A DNA stretch of 41,078 nt from JBBKWG01 sp037968835. GTDB taxonomy: Bacteria > Pseudomonadota > Alphaproteobacteria > Rhodobacterales > Rhodobacteraceae. Shown piece by piece: positions 33,174 to 41,078 of the stretch (positions are counted from its first letter, which is position 1; every line of letters starts with the position of its first letter). Where the stretch lies: positions 1 to 41,078 of the forward strand of contig JBBKWG010000038.1 of the NCBI GenBank assembly GCA_037968835.1, given 5' to 3'. A program made the translations under genes and the position numbers. The notes beneath the pieces are model-generated. The model made no database searches. It was not told the DNA's origin and saw only the letters and a program-made list of their open reading frames with translations.

Positions 33174-33186
33174 GCCTGATCACATT
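33174..33186. promoter_or_regulatory. Weaker TGATCA motif before the GntR gene (GCCTGATCACATT)
   Basis: Nine of 13 positions match the exact pair at 32453 and 33251, including the TGATCA core and the ATT end. It lies 22 bases before the gntR start on the minus strand, a fitting place for weak autoregulation. Confidence 0.5.
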
Positions 33187-33250
33187 TCGCCACTTGCCAA
33201 TCGACCTCTCATTCGGCCGATATCGGGTTTATGCTTGTGTCTTGCGCCAC

Positions 33251-33263
33251 ATATGATCAAATT
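33251..33263. promoter_or_regulatory. Putative GntR operator before the polyamine transporter (ATATGATCAAATT)
   Basis: Exact copy of the 13-mer at 32453. It overlaps a good rightward -10 (TATGAT at 33252-33257), so a bound repressor would block the transporter promoter. The potF-type ATG follows 30 bases later, with GGGGAG as ribosome site. Confidence 0.65.
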
Positions 33264-33292
33264 GGTGCTAAAGTTCCAATGGGGAGAATGCA

Positions 33293-34378
33293 ATGAATAG
33301 CAAACTTATCACGATGACAGCCGTAACGGCGCTTCTCGCGTCCGCCGCTGTCGCCGAAGAAGTCCGCGTATATAACTGGTCGGATTATATCGACGAAGAG
33401 CTTCTGACTAAGTTCGAAAGCGATACCGGCATCGACCTTATCTATGACGTGTTCGATTCCAACGAAGTGCTGGAAACCAAGATGCTGGCCGGTGGATCGG
33501 GGTATGACGTCGTCGTTCCCTCGGGCACGTTCCTGCAACGCCAGATTCAGGCGGGCGCGTTCCAGAAGCTCGACATGGCCAAGCTGCCGAACCACGAAAA
33601 CATGTGGGATGTGGTTGAAAGCCGGACCGAGCAATACGATCCGGACAACGAATATTCGATCAACTACATGTGGGGCACCACCGGCATCGGCGTCAATGTC
33701 GGCAAGGTTCAGGAACTTCTCGGCGACGACGCCCCGATCGATTCGCTCGATCTGGTGTTCAAGCCCGAGAATATGGAGAAGCTCGCGGAATGCGGTGTGC
33801 ATTTCCTCGATGCACCTGCCGAGATGATCCCGATGGCGCTTCAGTATATCGGCGAAGATCCCGACAGCCATGATCCGGACGTCATCGCAAAGGCCGAAGC
33901 CGTCTTCATGCCGGTGCGACCCAACATCCAGAAGTTCCACTCGTCGGAATATATCAATGCGCTCGCAAACGGTGACATCTGCGTCGCTGTCGGCTGGTCC
34001 GGCGATATCCTTCAGGCACGCGACCGTGCTGCCGAAGCCGACAATGGCGTCGAGATTGCATATCACGCCGCCAAGGAAGGCGCGCAGATGTGGTTCGACC
34101 AGATGGCGATCCCGATTGACGCCCCGAACCCCGATGCGGCCCACGTGTTCCTGAACTTCATCATGGACGCCGAAAACATGGCCGCCGCGTCGAACTACGT
34201 CTACTACGCCAACGGCAACAAGGCGTCGCAGGACTTCCTTGTCGAAGACGTCATCGGCGATCCGGCGATTTATCCGGACGAGGCGACGCTGAACAACCTG
34301 TTCACCACCACGCCATACGAGCCAAAGGTTCAGCGGGTCGTGACGCGGCTATGGACCAAGATCAAGTCGGGCACCTGA
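33293..34378 (+). CDS. potF: Polyamine ABC transporter substrate-binding protein (PotF/SpuD-like)
   Basis: A 361-residue periplasmic protein with signal peptide ending SAAVA. The mature start EEVRVYNWSDYIDEELLTKFESDTG is the hallmark of the PotD/PotF group (VYNWSDYI), and the YDVVVPSGTFL, NYMWGTTGIGVN and VAVGWSGD segments that line the polyamine cleft are present. It binds putrescine or spermidine. A strong hairpin follows it, before the ATPase gene. SpuC-type transaminase and acetylpolyamine amidohydrolase genes flank the transporter. Confidence 0.92.
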   Translation: MNSKLITMTAVTALLASAAVAEEVRVYNWSDYIDEELLTKFESDTGIDLIYDVFDSNEVLETKMLAGGSGYDVVVPSGTFLQRQIQAGAFQKLDMAKLPNHENMWDVVESRTEQYDPDNEYSINYMWGTTGIGVNVGKVQELLGDDAPIDSLDLVFKPENMEKLAECGVHFLDAPAEMIPMALQYIGEDPDSHDPDVIAKAEAVFMPVRPNIQKFHSSEYINALANGDICVAVGWSGDILQARDRAAEADNGVEIAYHAAKEGAQMWFDQMAIPIDAPNPDAAHVFLNFIMDAENMAAASNYVYYANGNKASQDFLVEDVIGDPAIYPDEATLNNLFTTTPYEPKVQRVVTRLWTKIKSGT

Positions 34379-34399
34379 TCCGGCACTAGACCAAGAACG

Positions 34400-34425
34400 G
34401 GGCGCGCGGCGAAAGTCGCGCGCCC
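34400..34425 (+). terminator. Hairpin with GAAA tetraloop between potF- and potG-type genes
   Basis: GGGCGCGCGGC (34400-34410), loop GAAA, then GTCGCGCGCCC (34415-34425): 11 pairs including one G-U, closed by a stable GNRA tetraloop, 22 bases after the potF stop. No T run follows, so it probably protects the upstream mRNA or attenuates partly. Confidence 0.65.
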
Positions 34426-34451
34426 AATGCACGCCAGCGGGGGACACAAGC

Positions 34452-35591
34452 ATGGCAGCACCGGGCAGTTCCGAGGTTTTCGCGCCCTGGGAAGACGCAA
34501 CCCAAGCGCCGCTTATCAGCATTTCCGGTGTTACCAAGAAATTCGGCGATTTCGTCGCCGTCGACAACGTATCCATCGACATCTACCGGCAGGAATTTTT
34601 CGCCCTTCTCGGACCATCGGGCTGCGGCAAGACCACGCTGATGCGAATGCTCGCGGGGTTCGAGGCCACCTCTAGCGGCAAGATCACCATCGACGGCCAG
34701 GACATGGCGAACGTTCCGCCGAACCGCCGTGCCGTCAACATGATGTTCCAATCCTACGCGCTGTTTCCCCATCTCTCGGTCTGGGACAACATCGCCTTTG
34801 GACTGAAAAGATCGGACATGCCCGCCGACCGCATCGGTGATCGGGTTGAAGAGATGTTGAAACTCACCCAGCTTCAGCAATTCGGCAAACGCAAACCCCA
34901 CCAGATCTCCGGCGGCCAGCGGCAGCGCGTCGCGCTTGCCCGCTCGCTCGCCAAGGCGCCGAAACTTCTGCTGCTCGACGAACCCCTCGGCGCGCTCGAC
35001 AAGAAGCTGCGTCAGGAAACCCAGTTCGAATTGATGGACATCCAGGAAAAGACCGGCACCACTTTCGTCATTGTCACACACGATCAGGAAGAGGCGATGA
35101 CAGTGGCCAGCCGGGTCGCAGTCATGGATCACGGCCGTATCAAGCAGGTTTCGACCCCCGCCGTCATCTACGAACAGCCCAACTCGGTCTACGTGGCCGA
35201 CTTCATCGGTGATGTGAACCTGATCGAGGGCCGCGTCGCGGGTCACGAAGGGCAGGGCCTCGCACTCGACTGGGCCGAAGGGCGCGCGCCCCTGATCGGT
35301 CAGTCCGGCGGCAATCTGAAAAAGGGCGACAAGGCCAGCTTCGCCATCCGCCCCGAGAAAATCACCATCGCCCGCGAAGAACCCACCGGACGACACAACC
35401 GTGTTTTCGGCAAGATCCTCGACATCGGTTATCTGGGCAACTTGTCGACCTATCACGTCCAGTTGCCCGAAGGCCCCGTCATCAAATGCGAAGTGATCAA
35501 CGTCAGCCGGATCGAACGGCGCGACTATACGTGGGAGGAGGAGGTCTGGCTGTCATGGTCCGACACCGGCGGCCTCATCCTGCCGGATTGA
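34452..35591 (+). CDS. potG: Polyamine ABC transporter ATP-binding protein (PotG-like)
   Basis: A 379-residue ATPase. Walker A is LLGPSGCGKTT near residue 54, the Q-loop is MMFQSYALFP, the signature is ISGGQRQRVALARS, Walker B is LLLLDEPLGALDKK, and the switch His is in VTHDQEEAM. The C-terminal domain is of the PotA/PotG TOBE type. An N-terminal tail of about 20 residues before the first strand (MAAPGSSEVFAPWEDATQ) is typical of PotG rather than MalK. It drives the two permeases that follow within 10 bases. Confidence 0.93.
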   Translation: MAAPGSSEVFAPWEDATQAPLISISGVTKKFGDFVAVDNVSIDIYRQEFFALLGPSGCGKTTLMRMLAGFEATSSGKITIDGQDMANVPPNRRAVNMMFQSYALFPHLSVWDNIAFGLKRSDMPADRIGDRVEEMLKLTQLQQFGKRKPHQISGGQRQRVALARSLAKAPKLLLLDEPLGALDKKLRQETQFELMDIQEKTGTTFVIVTHDQEEAMTVASRVAVMDHGRIKQVSTPAVIYEQPNSVYVADFIGDVNLIEGRVAGHEGQGLALDWAEGRAPLIGQSGGNLKKGDKASFAIRPEKITIAREEPTGRHNRVFGKILDIGYLGNLSTYHVQLPEGPVIKCEVINVSRIERRDYTWEEEVWLSWSDTGGLILPD

Positions 35592-35601
35592 GGGACACGC
35601 G

Positions 35602-36498
35602 ATGAACCTCACCCGCCGCCTGCTGGTCGCCGTTCCTTATCTCTGGCTGCTGTTCCTGTTTCTCGTCCCTTTTGCGATCGTCTTCAAAATCTCGCTGTCG
35701 GACATTGCCCTTGCGATCCCGCCATACGCGCCCACGCTCGACCTCTCCGAAGGCTGGCAGGGCATAAAATCGTTCTTCACCGAGCTTGATTTCGAGAACT
35801 ACGTTTTCCTGACCACCGACGACCTTTACTGGAAAGCCTACCTGTCCTCGTTGAAGATCGCCGCAGTTTCGACATTCCTGACGCTGTTGGTCGGTTTTCC
35901 GATCGCCTACGGAATGGCCAGCGCGCCCGACGAATGGCGCCCGACGTTGATGATGCTGGTGATCCTGCCGTTCTGGACGTCGTTTCTGATCCGGGTTTAC
36001 GCGTGGATCGGCATTCTTTCGACCGAAGGTTTCCTGAACCAGCTTCTGCTCGCGATCGGTCTCATCGACACGCCGCTTACGATCCTGAACACGAATTACG
36101 CTGTCTATATCGGCATCGTCTATACCTACCTGCCGTTCATGATCCTGCCGATTTACGCGACTTTGGAAAAGATGGATGTCTCGCTTCTGGAAGCGGCGGA
36201 AGATCTCGGCTGTTCCCGCACGCAAGCCTTCTGGTTCGTCACCGTGCCACTTTCGCGCCCCGGTGTCATTGCCGGCTGTTTCCTCGTCTTCATCCCGGCA
36301 CTCGGCGAATTCGTGATCCCGTCGATCCTTGGCGGATCGGGCACGCTGATGATCGGTAAGGTTCTGTTCGAGGAGTTCTTCTCCAACCGCGACTGGCCGG
36401 TCGCCTCGACCGTTGCCGTAATTCTGCTGTTGATCCTGATCGTTCCCATCATCCTCTTCCAGCGCAACCAGCAGATCCAGCGCGAGGCCGAGAAATGA
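35602..36498 (+). CDS. potH: Polyamine ABC transporter permease (PotH-like)
   Basis: A 298-residue inner-membrane permease with six helices; the first extends from residue 10 (LVAVPYLWLLFLFLVPFAIV). The EAA loop reads LLEAAEDLGCSRTQAFWFVTVPLSRPG, the form found in PotB/PotH. A periplasmic stretch after helix one (near 35-75) is also typical. The last bases overlap the start of the next permease (ATGA). Confidence 0.92.
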   Translation: MNLTRRLLVAVPYLWLLFLFLVPFAIVFKISLSDIALAIPPYAPTLDLSEGWQGIKSFFTELDFENYVFLTTDDLYWKAYLSSLKIAAVSTFLTLLVGFPIAYGMASAPDEWRPTLMMLVILPFWTSFLIRVYAWIGILSTEGFLNQLLLAIGLIDTPLTILNTNYAVYIGIVYTYLPFMILPIYATLEKMDVSLLEAAEDLGCSRTQAFWFVTVPLSRPGVIAGCFLVFIPALGEFVIPSILGGSGTLMIGKVLFEEFFSNRDWPVASTVAVILLLILIVPIILFQRNQQIQREAEK

Positions 36499-37307
36499 GA
36501 CGTTTCAGCTGGTTCAACGCGGTCTCGCTCACCTTCGGATTTGCGTTCCTTTACGTGCCTATGCTGATCCTCGTGATCTACAGCTTCAACGAATCCAAAC
36601 TGGTCACGGTCTGGGCAGGATTTTCGACGAAGTGGTACGGCGAACTGCTTCGCAACGAAGCAATGATCGACGCGGCATGGATCACGCTGCAAGTCGCAGT
36701 GATCTCGTCGACCATCGCGACCGTGCTTGGAACGATGGCGGCCTACGTCCTGGTTCGCCGAGGACGGTTCTTCGGGAGGACGTTGTTTTCCGGAATGATC
36801 TACGCCCCGCTCGTCATGCCCGAGGTCATCACCGGCCTGTCACTTTTGCTGTTGTTCATCGCCATCGGTCTCGATCGGGGCGTTCTGACCATCGTGCTCG
36901 CGCACACGACATTCTCGATGTGCTACGTTTCGGTCGTCGTCTCGTCGCGCCTTGTCAGCTTTGACGAGTCGCTCGAGGAGGCCGCGCTCGATCTCGGTTG
37001 CACCCCGTTCGACGCCTTCAAGTCCGTGACGTTGCCGATCATCGCGCCTGCCGTCATTTCGGGCTGGTTGCTGGCGTTCACACTCTCGCTCGACGATCTG
37101 GTGATCGCGTCGTTCACGGCAGGCCCTTCATCGACAACGCTGCCGATCAAGATTTTCTCGTCGGTCCGCCTTGGCGTCAGCCCGGAAATCAACGCGCTAT
37201 CGACGATCATCATCGGGATCGTGACCGTCGGCGTCATCAGTGCCTCGCTGATCTCGAAGCGTCAGATCACGAAACGGATCGAGGACGAGCAGAAGGCGAT
37301 CGGTTGA
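36495..37307 (+). CDS. potI: Polyamine ABC transporter permease (PotI-like)
   Basis: A 270-residue permease with six helices. FLYVPMLILVIYSFNESK is the usual PotC/PotI first helix, and the EAA loop reads LEEAALDLGCTPFDAFKSVTLP. The SLDDLVIASFTAGPSSTTLPIKIFSSVRLGVSPEINALST region near the C-terminus is strongly conserved in the family. It is coupled to the permease before by ATGA and to the deacetylase after by TGATG. Confidence 0.93.
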   Translation: MRRFSWFNAVSLTFGFAFLYVPMLILVIYSFNESKLVTVWAGFSTKWYGELLRNEAMIDAAWITLQVAVISSTIATVLGTMAAYVLVRRGRFFGRTLFSGMIYAPLVMPEVITGLSLLLLFIAIGLDRGVLTIVLAHTTFSMCYVSVVVSSRLVSFDESLEEAALDLGCTPFDAFKSVTLPIIAPAVISGWLLAFTLSLDDLVIASFTAGPSSTTLPIKIFSSVRLGVSPEINALSTIIIGIVTVGVISASLISKRQITKRIEDEQKAIG

Positions 37308-38335
37308 TGCGCGTTTTTTACAGTGAAGCGCACCTGAAACACGCGCCGCGCGGAGAATTGTCGGGCGGCGAACTTGTCACCCCCTACGACCGCCCCGCCC
37401 GACCCGGCGAGATCATTGCGCGACTTTCAAAGCGGGGCTTCGACGATATCGTGAGCCCCGGTCCGGCTGACAAAGGCGCAATCGCCGATCTCTGCGACGC
37501 CGGTTACCTCGAATTTCTGGAGACCGCCTGGGACCAATGGGTGGCTGCCGGAAACGCGGGCGAGATCATCGCCGCAGCATGGCCGGCCCGCCGGATGCAA
37601 AACGCCCGCCCGCCGCGCGAAATCGACGGCAAGGTCGGGTATTATGCGCTGGCCGCCGAGACCGCGATCACCGCCGGAACCTGGGAGGCCGCGCTGTCCT
37701 CGGCAGCATCCGCGCAACACGCCGCCGCCCATGTCGTCAATGGCGCCAAGGCTGCGTTCGCACTCTGCCGACCGCCCGGCCATCATGCGACGGCGGACAT
37801 GTATGGCGGCTATTGCTTCCTCAACAACGCCGCATTGGCCGCACAGGCATTCCGAACGGCTGGCAGCGAAAAAGTTGCGATCCTCGACATTGATTTCCAC
37901 CACGGCAACGGCACGCAGGATATCTTCTACGACCGTGGTGATGTGTTCTTCGCGTCGCTGCACGGTGACCCGCTTGACGCTTTCCCCTACTTTCTCGGGT
38001 TCGCCGATGAAACTGGGATGGGCGTGGGTGACGGCGCGAATGCCAACTATCCGATGGCCCCCGGCACCACCTTCGAAACGTGGTCGTCAGCGCTTGATTC
38101 CGCCCTTGCCCGGATTGCCGATTTCGGGGCCGAGGCGCTGATCGTCTCACTCGGCGTCGATGCCTACAAGGACGACCCGATCAGTTTCTTCAAGCTCGAA
38201 AGCGACGATTTCACCCGCGCGGGCACCCGCATAGCCGGCGCTGGATTGCCGACGGTTTTCTGTATGGAAGGCGGCTATGCAATGGAAGCGGTTGGCCTTA
38301 ACGCCGTGAATACACTGGAAGGATTCCTCGCCTGA
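37307..38335 (+). CDS. Acetylpolyamine amidohydrolase (class II HDAC-like deacetylase)
   Basis: A 342-residue member of the histone-deacetylase fold that removes acetyl groups from acetylated polyamines. The start overlaps the permease stop (TGATG). The catalytic set matches bacterial acetylpolyamine amidohydrolase, by memory of the Mycoplana enzyme: His159-His160 in RPPGHHA, Zn ligands Asp196 and His198 in DIDFHHGNGTQ and Asp285 in LGVDAYKDDP, and the transition-state Tyr324 in EGGYAME. The N-terminal YSEAHLKHAPRGEL stretch is typical of this subgroup. Inside the transporter operon it would free imported acetylputrescine or acetylspermidine for the transaminase. Confidence 0.9.
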   Translation: MRVFYSEAHLKHAPRGELSGGELVTPYDRPARPGEIIARLSKRGFDDIVSPGPADKGAIADLCDAGYLEFLETAWDQWVAAGNAGEIIAAAWPARRMQNARPPREIDGKVGYYALAAETAITAGTWEAALSSAASAQHAAAHVVNGAKAAFALCRPPGHHATADMYGGYCFLNNAALAAQAFRTAGSEKVAILDIDFHHGNGTQDIFYDRGDVFFASLHGDPLDAFPYFLGFADETGMGVGDGANANYPMAPGTTFETWSSALDSALARIADFGAEALIVSLGVDAYKDDPISFFKLESDDFTRAGTRIAGAGLPTVFCMEGGYAMEAVGLNAVNTLEGFLA

Positions 38336-38367
38336 AGCGTCTATTCTTCTTGGTGGAGTGACGCCGA

Positions 38368-39801
38368 TCAGAGGCTCGGTCGACGCTCAAACCATGGCCG
38401 GGCCCGCTCCAGATCACCGGCCAGCGCCATCAGCACCTCATCCGCACCGTAGGCAGCAGCGAAGTGCATCCCGATCGGTAATCCGCCGGACGACCAGGCC
38501 AGCGGAACCGACATCGCCGGCTGCCCCGACGCGTTGAAGGCTGCCGTATAGGGCGAGTATTCAAAGCATCCGTCCGGACCCATCCGGTAACCCACGTAAT
38601 CGTCCCGCGCGTGCGAAAACCGCCCGATCCGTGCAGGGATTTCGGCCAGCGTCGGCGTCAACAACACATCGAAGCCCTGCGCGAAAAACGCTGCCATCTG
38701 GCGGCCGTAGCGGTGGATTGTCCCGACCGACTCGAGGTACTGATCGCCGCTGATGGTCGCGGCATATGCGATTGCCCCGCGCGTGACGCCTTCGACATCA
38801 TCGTCGCGCAATTCGCGTCCCAACGCACTCAGCCGCTTGCGCACCGCAAGCGCCGTGCCGCAGGCAACGATCTTCGTCCACGCCGCCATCATCCCGGTAT
38901 GATCCGCGTCGGGCCGGGCAGTCTCGACGATGTGGCCCAAGTCTTCGAGCAATCGCGCCACATCCCGCGCCGCCTCGGCAACTTCGTCCGCGATAGCCGC
39001 GCCACTCATGGTCGTTTCGCAGAGGGCGATGCGCAATTTTCCCGGTGCCATATCAATCGCTTCGAGGTGAGTCCGTGCCATCGGCGGTGCCACGTATGGC
39101 GCGCCCGGATCCGCGCCCGCGCAGGCGTCGAGAAGCACTGCGCTGTCACGGACTGAGCGTGTCAGGAACCCATCAATCGACATCCCGGCCCAGCCCTCGC
39201 CTGCGAACGGGCCATCTGGCAGTCGCGCTCGCGTCGACTTGAACCCGAACAGGCCGCAGCAAGACGCCGGTATCCGAACCGATCCGCCGCCGTCCGACCC
39301 GTGCGCGCCGGGCACGATCCCCGCCGCCACCGCTGCCCCCGATCCGCCTGACGACCCGCCCGGCGTACGCGCGAGTTCCCACGGATTGCGCGTCGGTCCG
39401 CCATAGAGCACCGCTTCAGTTGCCACGCCAATTCCGCTCTCGGGCGTTGCTGTGCGGCCGAACACGACGACTCCGGTTGCAGCGATCCGGGCGTAGATTG
39501 CGGAATCGGCCGGATAGCGCGAATTCATCATCAACCGCGATCCGTCGTTCGAGGGATAGTCGATTGCTTCCGCTCCGAGGTCTTTCAACAGGAACGGGAC
39601 GCCGTGGAATGGGCCGTCCGGTAGCCCTGCCGATATCTTGCGCCGGGCCACATCTTCATAGTTCAATACGACTGCGTTCAGCGCCGGATTGACCGCTTCC
39701 ATTCGCGACAAAGCGGTATCGAGAAGCTCGTCTGCCGTGACTTTCCCCGTCGAGACCAGCCCGGCCAGCGCCGTCATATCGTAGCTTGCAAAATCGTCCA
39801 T
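38368..39801 (-). CDS. Amidase-signature family hydrolase
   Basis: A 477-residue amidase starting at the ATG at 39801 (GGGGAG before it). The Ser-cisSer-Lys set is present: Lys73 in FLLKDLG, the TPGGSSGGSGAA loop (146-157) with the cis-Ser, and the nucleophile Ser174 in SDGGGSVRIPASCCG. It cleaves a carboxamide to acid plus ammonia or amine. It converges on the deacetylase gene, 32 bases apart, so it is a separate transcript. It could act on amide intermediates such as gamma-glutamyl or acetyl amides of the polyamine route, but nothing in the sequence fixes that. Confidence 0.92.
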   Translation of the reverse strand: MDDFASYDMTALAGLVSTGKVTADELLDTALSRMEAVNPALNAVVLNYEDVARRKISAGLPDGPFHGVPFLLKDLGAEAIDYPSNDGSRLMMNSRYPADSAIYARIAATGVVVFGRTATPESGIGVATEAVLYGGPTRNPWELARTPGGSSGGSGAAVAAGIVPGAHGSDGGGSVRIPASCCGLFGFKSTRARLPDGPFAGEGWAGMSIDGFLTRSVRDSAVLLDACAGADPGAPYVAPPMARTHLEAIDMAPGKLRIALCETTMSGAAIADEVAEAARDVARLLEDLGHIVETARPDADHTGMMAAWTKIVACGTALAVRKRLSALGRELRDDDVEGVTRGAIAYAATISGDQYLESVGTIHRYGRQMAAFFAQGFDVLLTPTLAEIPARIGRFSHARDDYVGYRMGPDGCFEYSPYTAAFNASGQPAMSVPLAWSSGGLPIGMHFAAAYGADEVLMALAGDLERARPWFERRPSL

Positions 39802-39914
39802 CTGCTCCCCTCGGTTTTCCGCAAACCTATCGGCATGAAGTCCCGCAGGCACGCGAAATGATAGATGAATCCAAGGCACAGGCAATTATATGAACGCTTG
39901 TTCAAAAAAATGAT

Positions 39915-39944
39915 TTGACGATAGGCCCGGTTCGGACGAATTAT
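39915..39944 (+). promoter_or_regulatory. Candidate promoter of the acyl-CoA synthetase gene
   Basis: TTGACG (39915-39920; five of six matches to TTGACA), an 18-base spacer and AATTAT (39939-39944; four of six matches to TATAAT). The remaining 195-base gap between the diverging amidase and synthetase genes shows a run of seven A's (39904-39910) upstream of it and nothing else I can name. Confidence 0.45.
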
Positions 39945-39996
39945 GGTGGTACACCCGGCAGAGACCGGGAGCCGTCGATCGGCATGGGAGGAAATT

Positions 39997-41078
39997 TTGG
40001 CGATTGAGACCGCGACGCCTGACGCATTGTCGTCCGTCCCGCGCCTGCTGGCGCGAAACGCGCGCGACCTTGCCAACAAGCCTGCCTATCGCGAAAAGGA
40101 ATTCGGCATCTGGCAATGCTGGAGTTGGTCGCAAGCCGCCAAAGAGATCGAAGCCCTTGCGCTTGGCCTTCTGAGCAAGAACGTCGCGCCGGGGGACTAC
40201 ATCGCGATCATCGGGCGCAACCGGCCCCATTTCTATTGGGCGATGGTGGCTTCCCAGATGGTTGGCGCGGTTCCGGTGCCGATTTATCAGGACAGCGATG
40301 CCGAAGAAATCGCCTTTGTGCTCGACCATTGCGGTGCCCGCTTCGCCATCGTCGAGGATCAGGAACAGGTCGACAAAATCCTCGAAGTTCGCGACCGGTT
40401 GCCCGCGCTTGAACACGTAATCTACCTCGATCCGCGCGGTCTGAGGAAATACGATCACGCCCAAATGACGCACTACAAGGTGCTTCAGGACGAAGGTCGC
40501 GCCGCCCGCGCGACGCATGAATCCGAACTGACCCGGCGCTGCGCGGCACTTGGCTGGGACGACACCTGCGTCATGCTCTATACTTCCGGGACGACCGGGC
40601 GGCCCAAGGGTGTGGTGCTGTCCAACCGCAATATCATCGAGACTTCGAAGAACTCCGCCGAATTCGATCACCTCAATCCCGGCGACGAGGTGCTGGCTTA
40701 TCTGCCGATGGCGTGGGTCGGCGATTTCATCTTTTCTATCGGCCAGGCCTACTGGACCGGATTTTGCGTGAACTGCCCTGAAAGCCCGGAAACGAAGATG
40801 ACTGAACTGCGCGAGATCGGGCCGACCGATTATTTCGCACCGCCCCGCGTCTTCGAGAACCAGCTGACCTCGGTGATGATCCGGATGGAGGATGCCGGCC
40901 GGCTCAAGAAATGGCTTTTCGAACACTTCATGGCGCACGCCCGCAAGGTCGGTCCGCTTATTCTTGACGGCAAACCCGTCGATTTCATCGACCGTCTGCA
41001 ATACCGGCTTGGGGAATACTTCGTTTACGGCCCCCTGAAGAACACGCTTGGCCTCAGCCGCGTGCGCGTTGGTTATAC
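39997..41078 (+). CDS. Acyl-CoA synthetase / AMP-dependent ligase (3' end outside window), TTG start
   Basis: The frame is open from a TTG at 39997, with GGGAGG five bases before it, to the window's end (360 residues visible). The AMP-binding motif YTSGTTGRPKGVVLS at about residue 195 and LAYLPMAWVGDF fix the family of long-chain or aryl acyl-CoA ligases, which activate a carboxylic acid with ATP and CoA. An in-frame ATG at 39943 exists, but it overlaps the likely promoter and lacks a ribosome site. The C-terminal domain with the catalytic Lys is outside the window. The substrate is not decidable. Confidence 0.88.
   Translation, partial: MAIETATPDALSSVPRLLARNARDLANKPAYREKEFGIWQCWSWSQAAKEIEALALGLLSKNVAPGDYIAIIGRNRPHFYWAMVASQMVGAVPVPIYQDSDAEEIAFVLDHCGARFAIVEDQEQVDKILEVRDRLPALEHVIYLDPRGLRKYDHAQMTHYKVLQDEGRAARATHESELTRRCAALGWDDTCVMLYTSGTTGRPKGVVLSNRNIIETSKNSAEFDHLNPGDEVLAYLPMAWVGDFIFSIGQAYWTGFCVNCPESPETKMTELREIGPTDYFAPPRVFENQLTSVMIRMEDAGRLKKWLFEHFMAHARKVGPLILDGKPVDFIDRLQYRLGEYFVYGPLKNTLGLSRVRVGY

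Overview
The window is GC-rich, densely coded chromosomal DNA. The mix of one TRAP and two ABC uptake systems, overlapping start/stop codons and catabolic enzymes, plus a cobalamin riboswitch next to btuB/cobQ, points to an alphaproteobacterium, most likely a marine Rhodobacterales (Roseobacter-type) bacterium. That placement is inference from gene content and remembered family resemblance. I saw no rRNA, tRNA, CRISPR array, insertion sequence or prophage gene.

Layout: (1) 1-1993: the 3' part of a D-2-hydroxyacid dehydrogenase and a phosphomannomutase-family gene. (2) 1990-7092, minus strand: a five-gene run with a DadA-like FAD oxidase, TRAP transporter dctPQM and a BASS-like membrane protein; a divergent Asp/Glu-racemase-family gene follows at 7236-7946. 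(3) 7954-22586: a bidirectional catabolic island of 15 genes. To the left run a sugar-type ABC binding protein, two permeases and a two-domain SnoaL-like protein. To the right run the ABC ATPase, a single-domain SnoaL-like protein, a HisD/HpsN-like dehydrogenase, an SDR, a LacI regulator, a second two-domain SnoaL-like protein, a bicupin, an MDR dehydrogenase, a half-length MetE-like protein, an alpha/beta hydrolase and an RraA-like aldolase. Two identical 14-bp palindromes (TGCATTCGTATGCA) sit in the divergent promoter region, one directly against a good -10/-35 pair, and are very probably the operators of the LacI protein. The substrate is unknown; I consider this the most promising undescribed system here. 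(4) 22583-26277, minus strand: a two-gene indolepyruvate:ferredoxin oxidoreductase-type enzyme. (5) 26278-30928: an 11-bp x5 tandem repeat, a cobalamin riboswitch, btuB, a btuF-like gene and a cobQ broken by one in-frame amber codon at a conserved lysine. (6) 31020-38335: a polyamine uptake and breakdown locus (spuC-type transaminase, GntR regulator, potFGHI-type ABC system, acetylpolyamine amidohydrolase) with a shared TGATCA-centred motif in each promoter. (7) 38368-39801: an amidase, and from 39997 off the right end an acyl-CoA synthetase with a TTG start.

How it works together: the window is an assembly of uptake-plus-breakdown modules, each with its own transporter and (for two of them) its own local repressor and visible operators. 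All three binding-protein genes that are followed by other transporter genes have a GC-rich hairpin right after their stop codon, a likely device for making more binding protein than membrane subunits.
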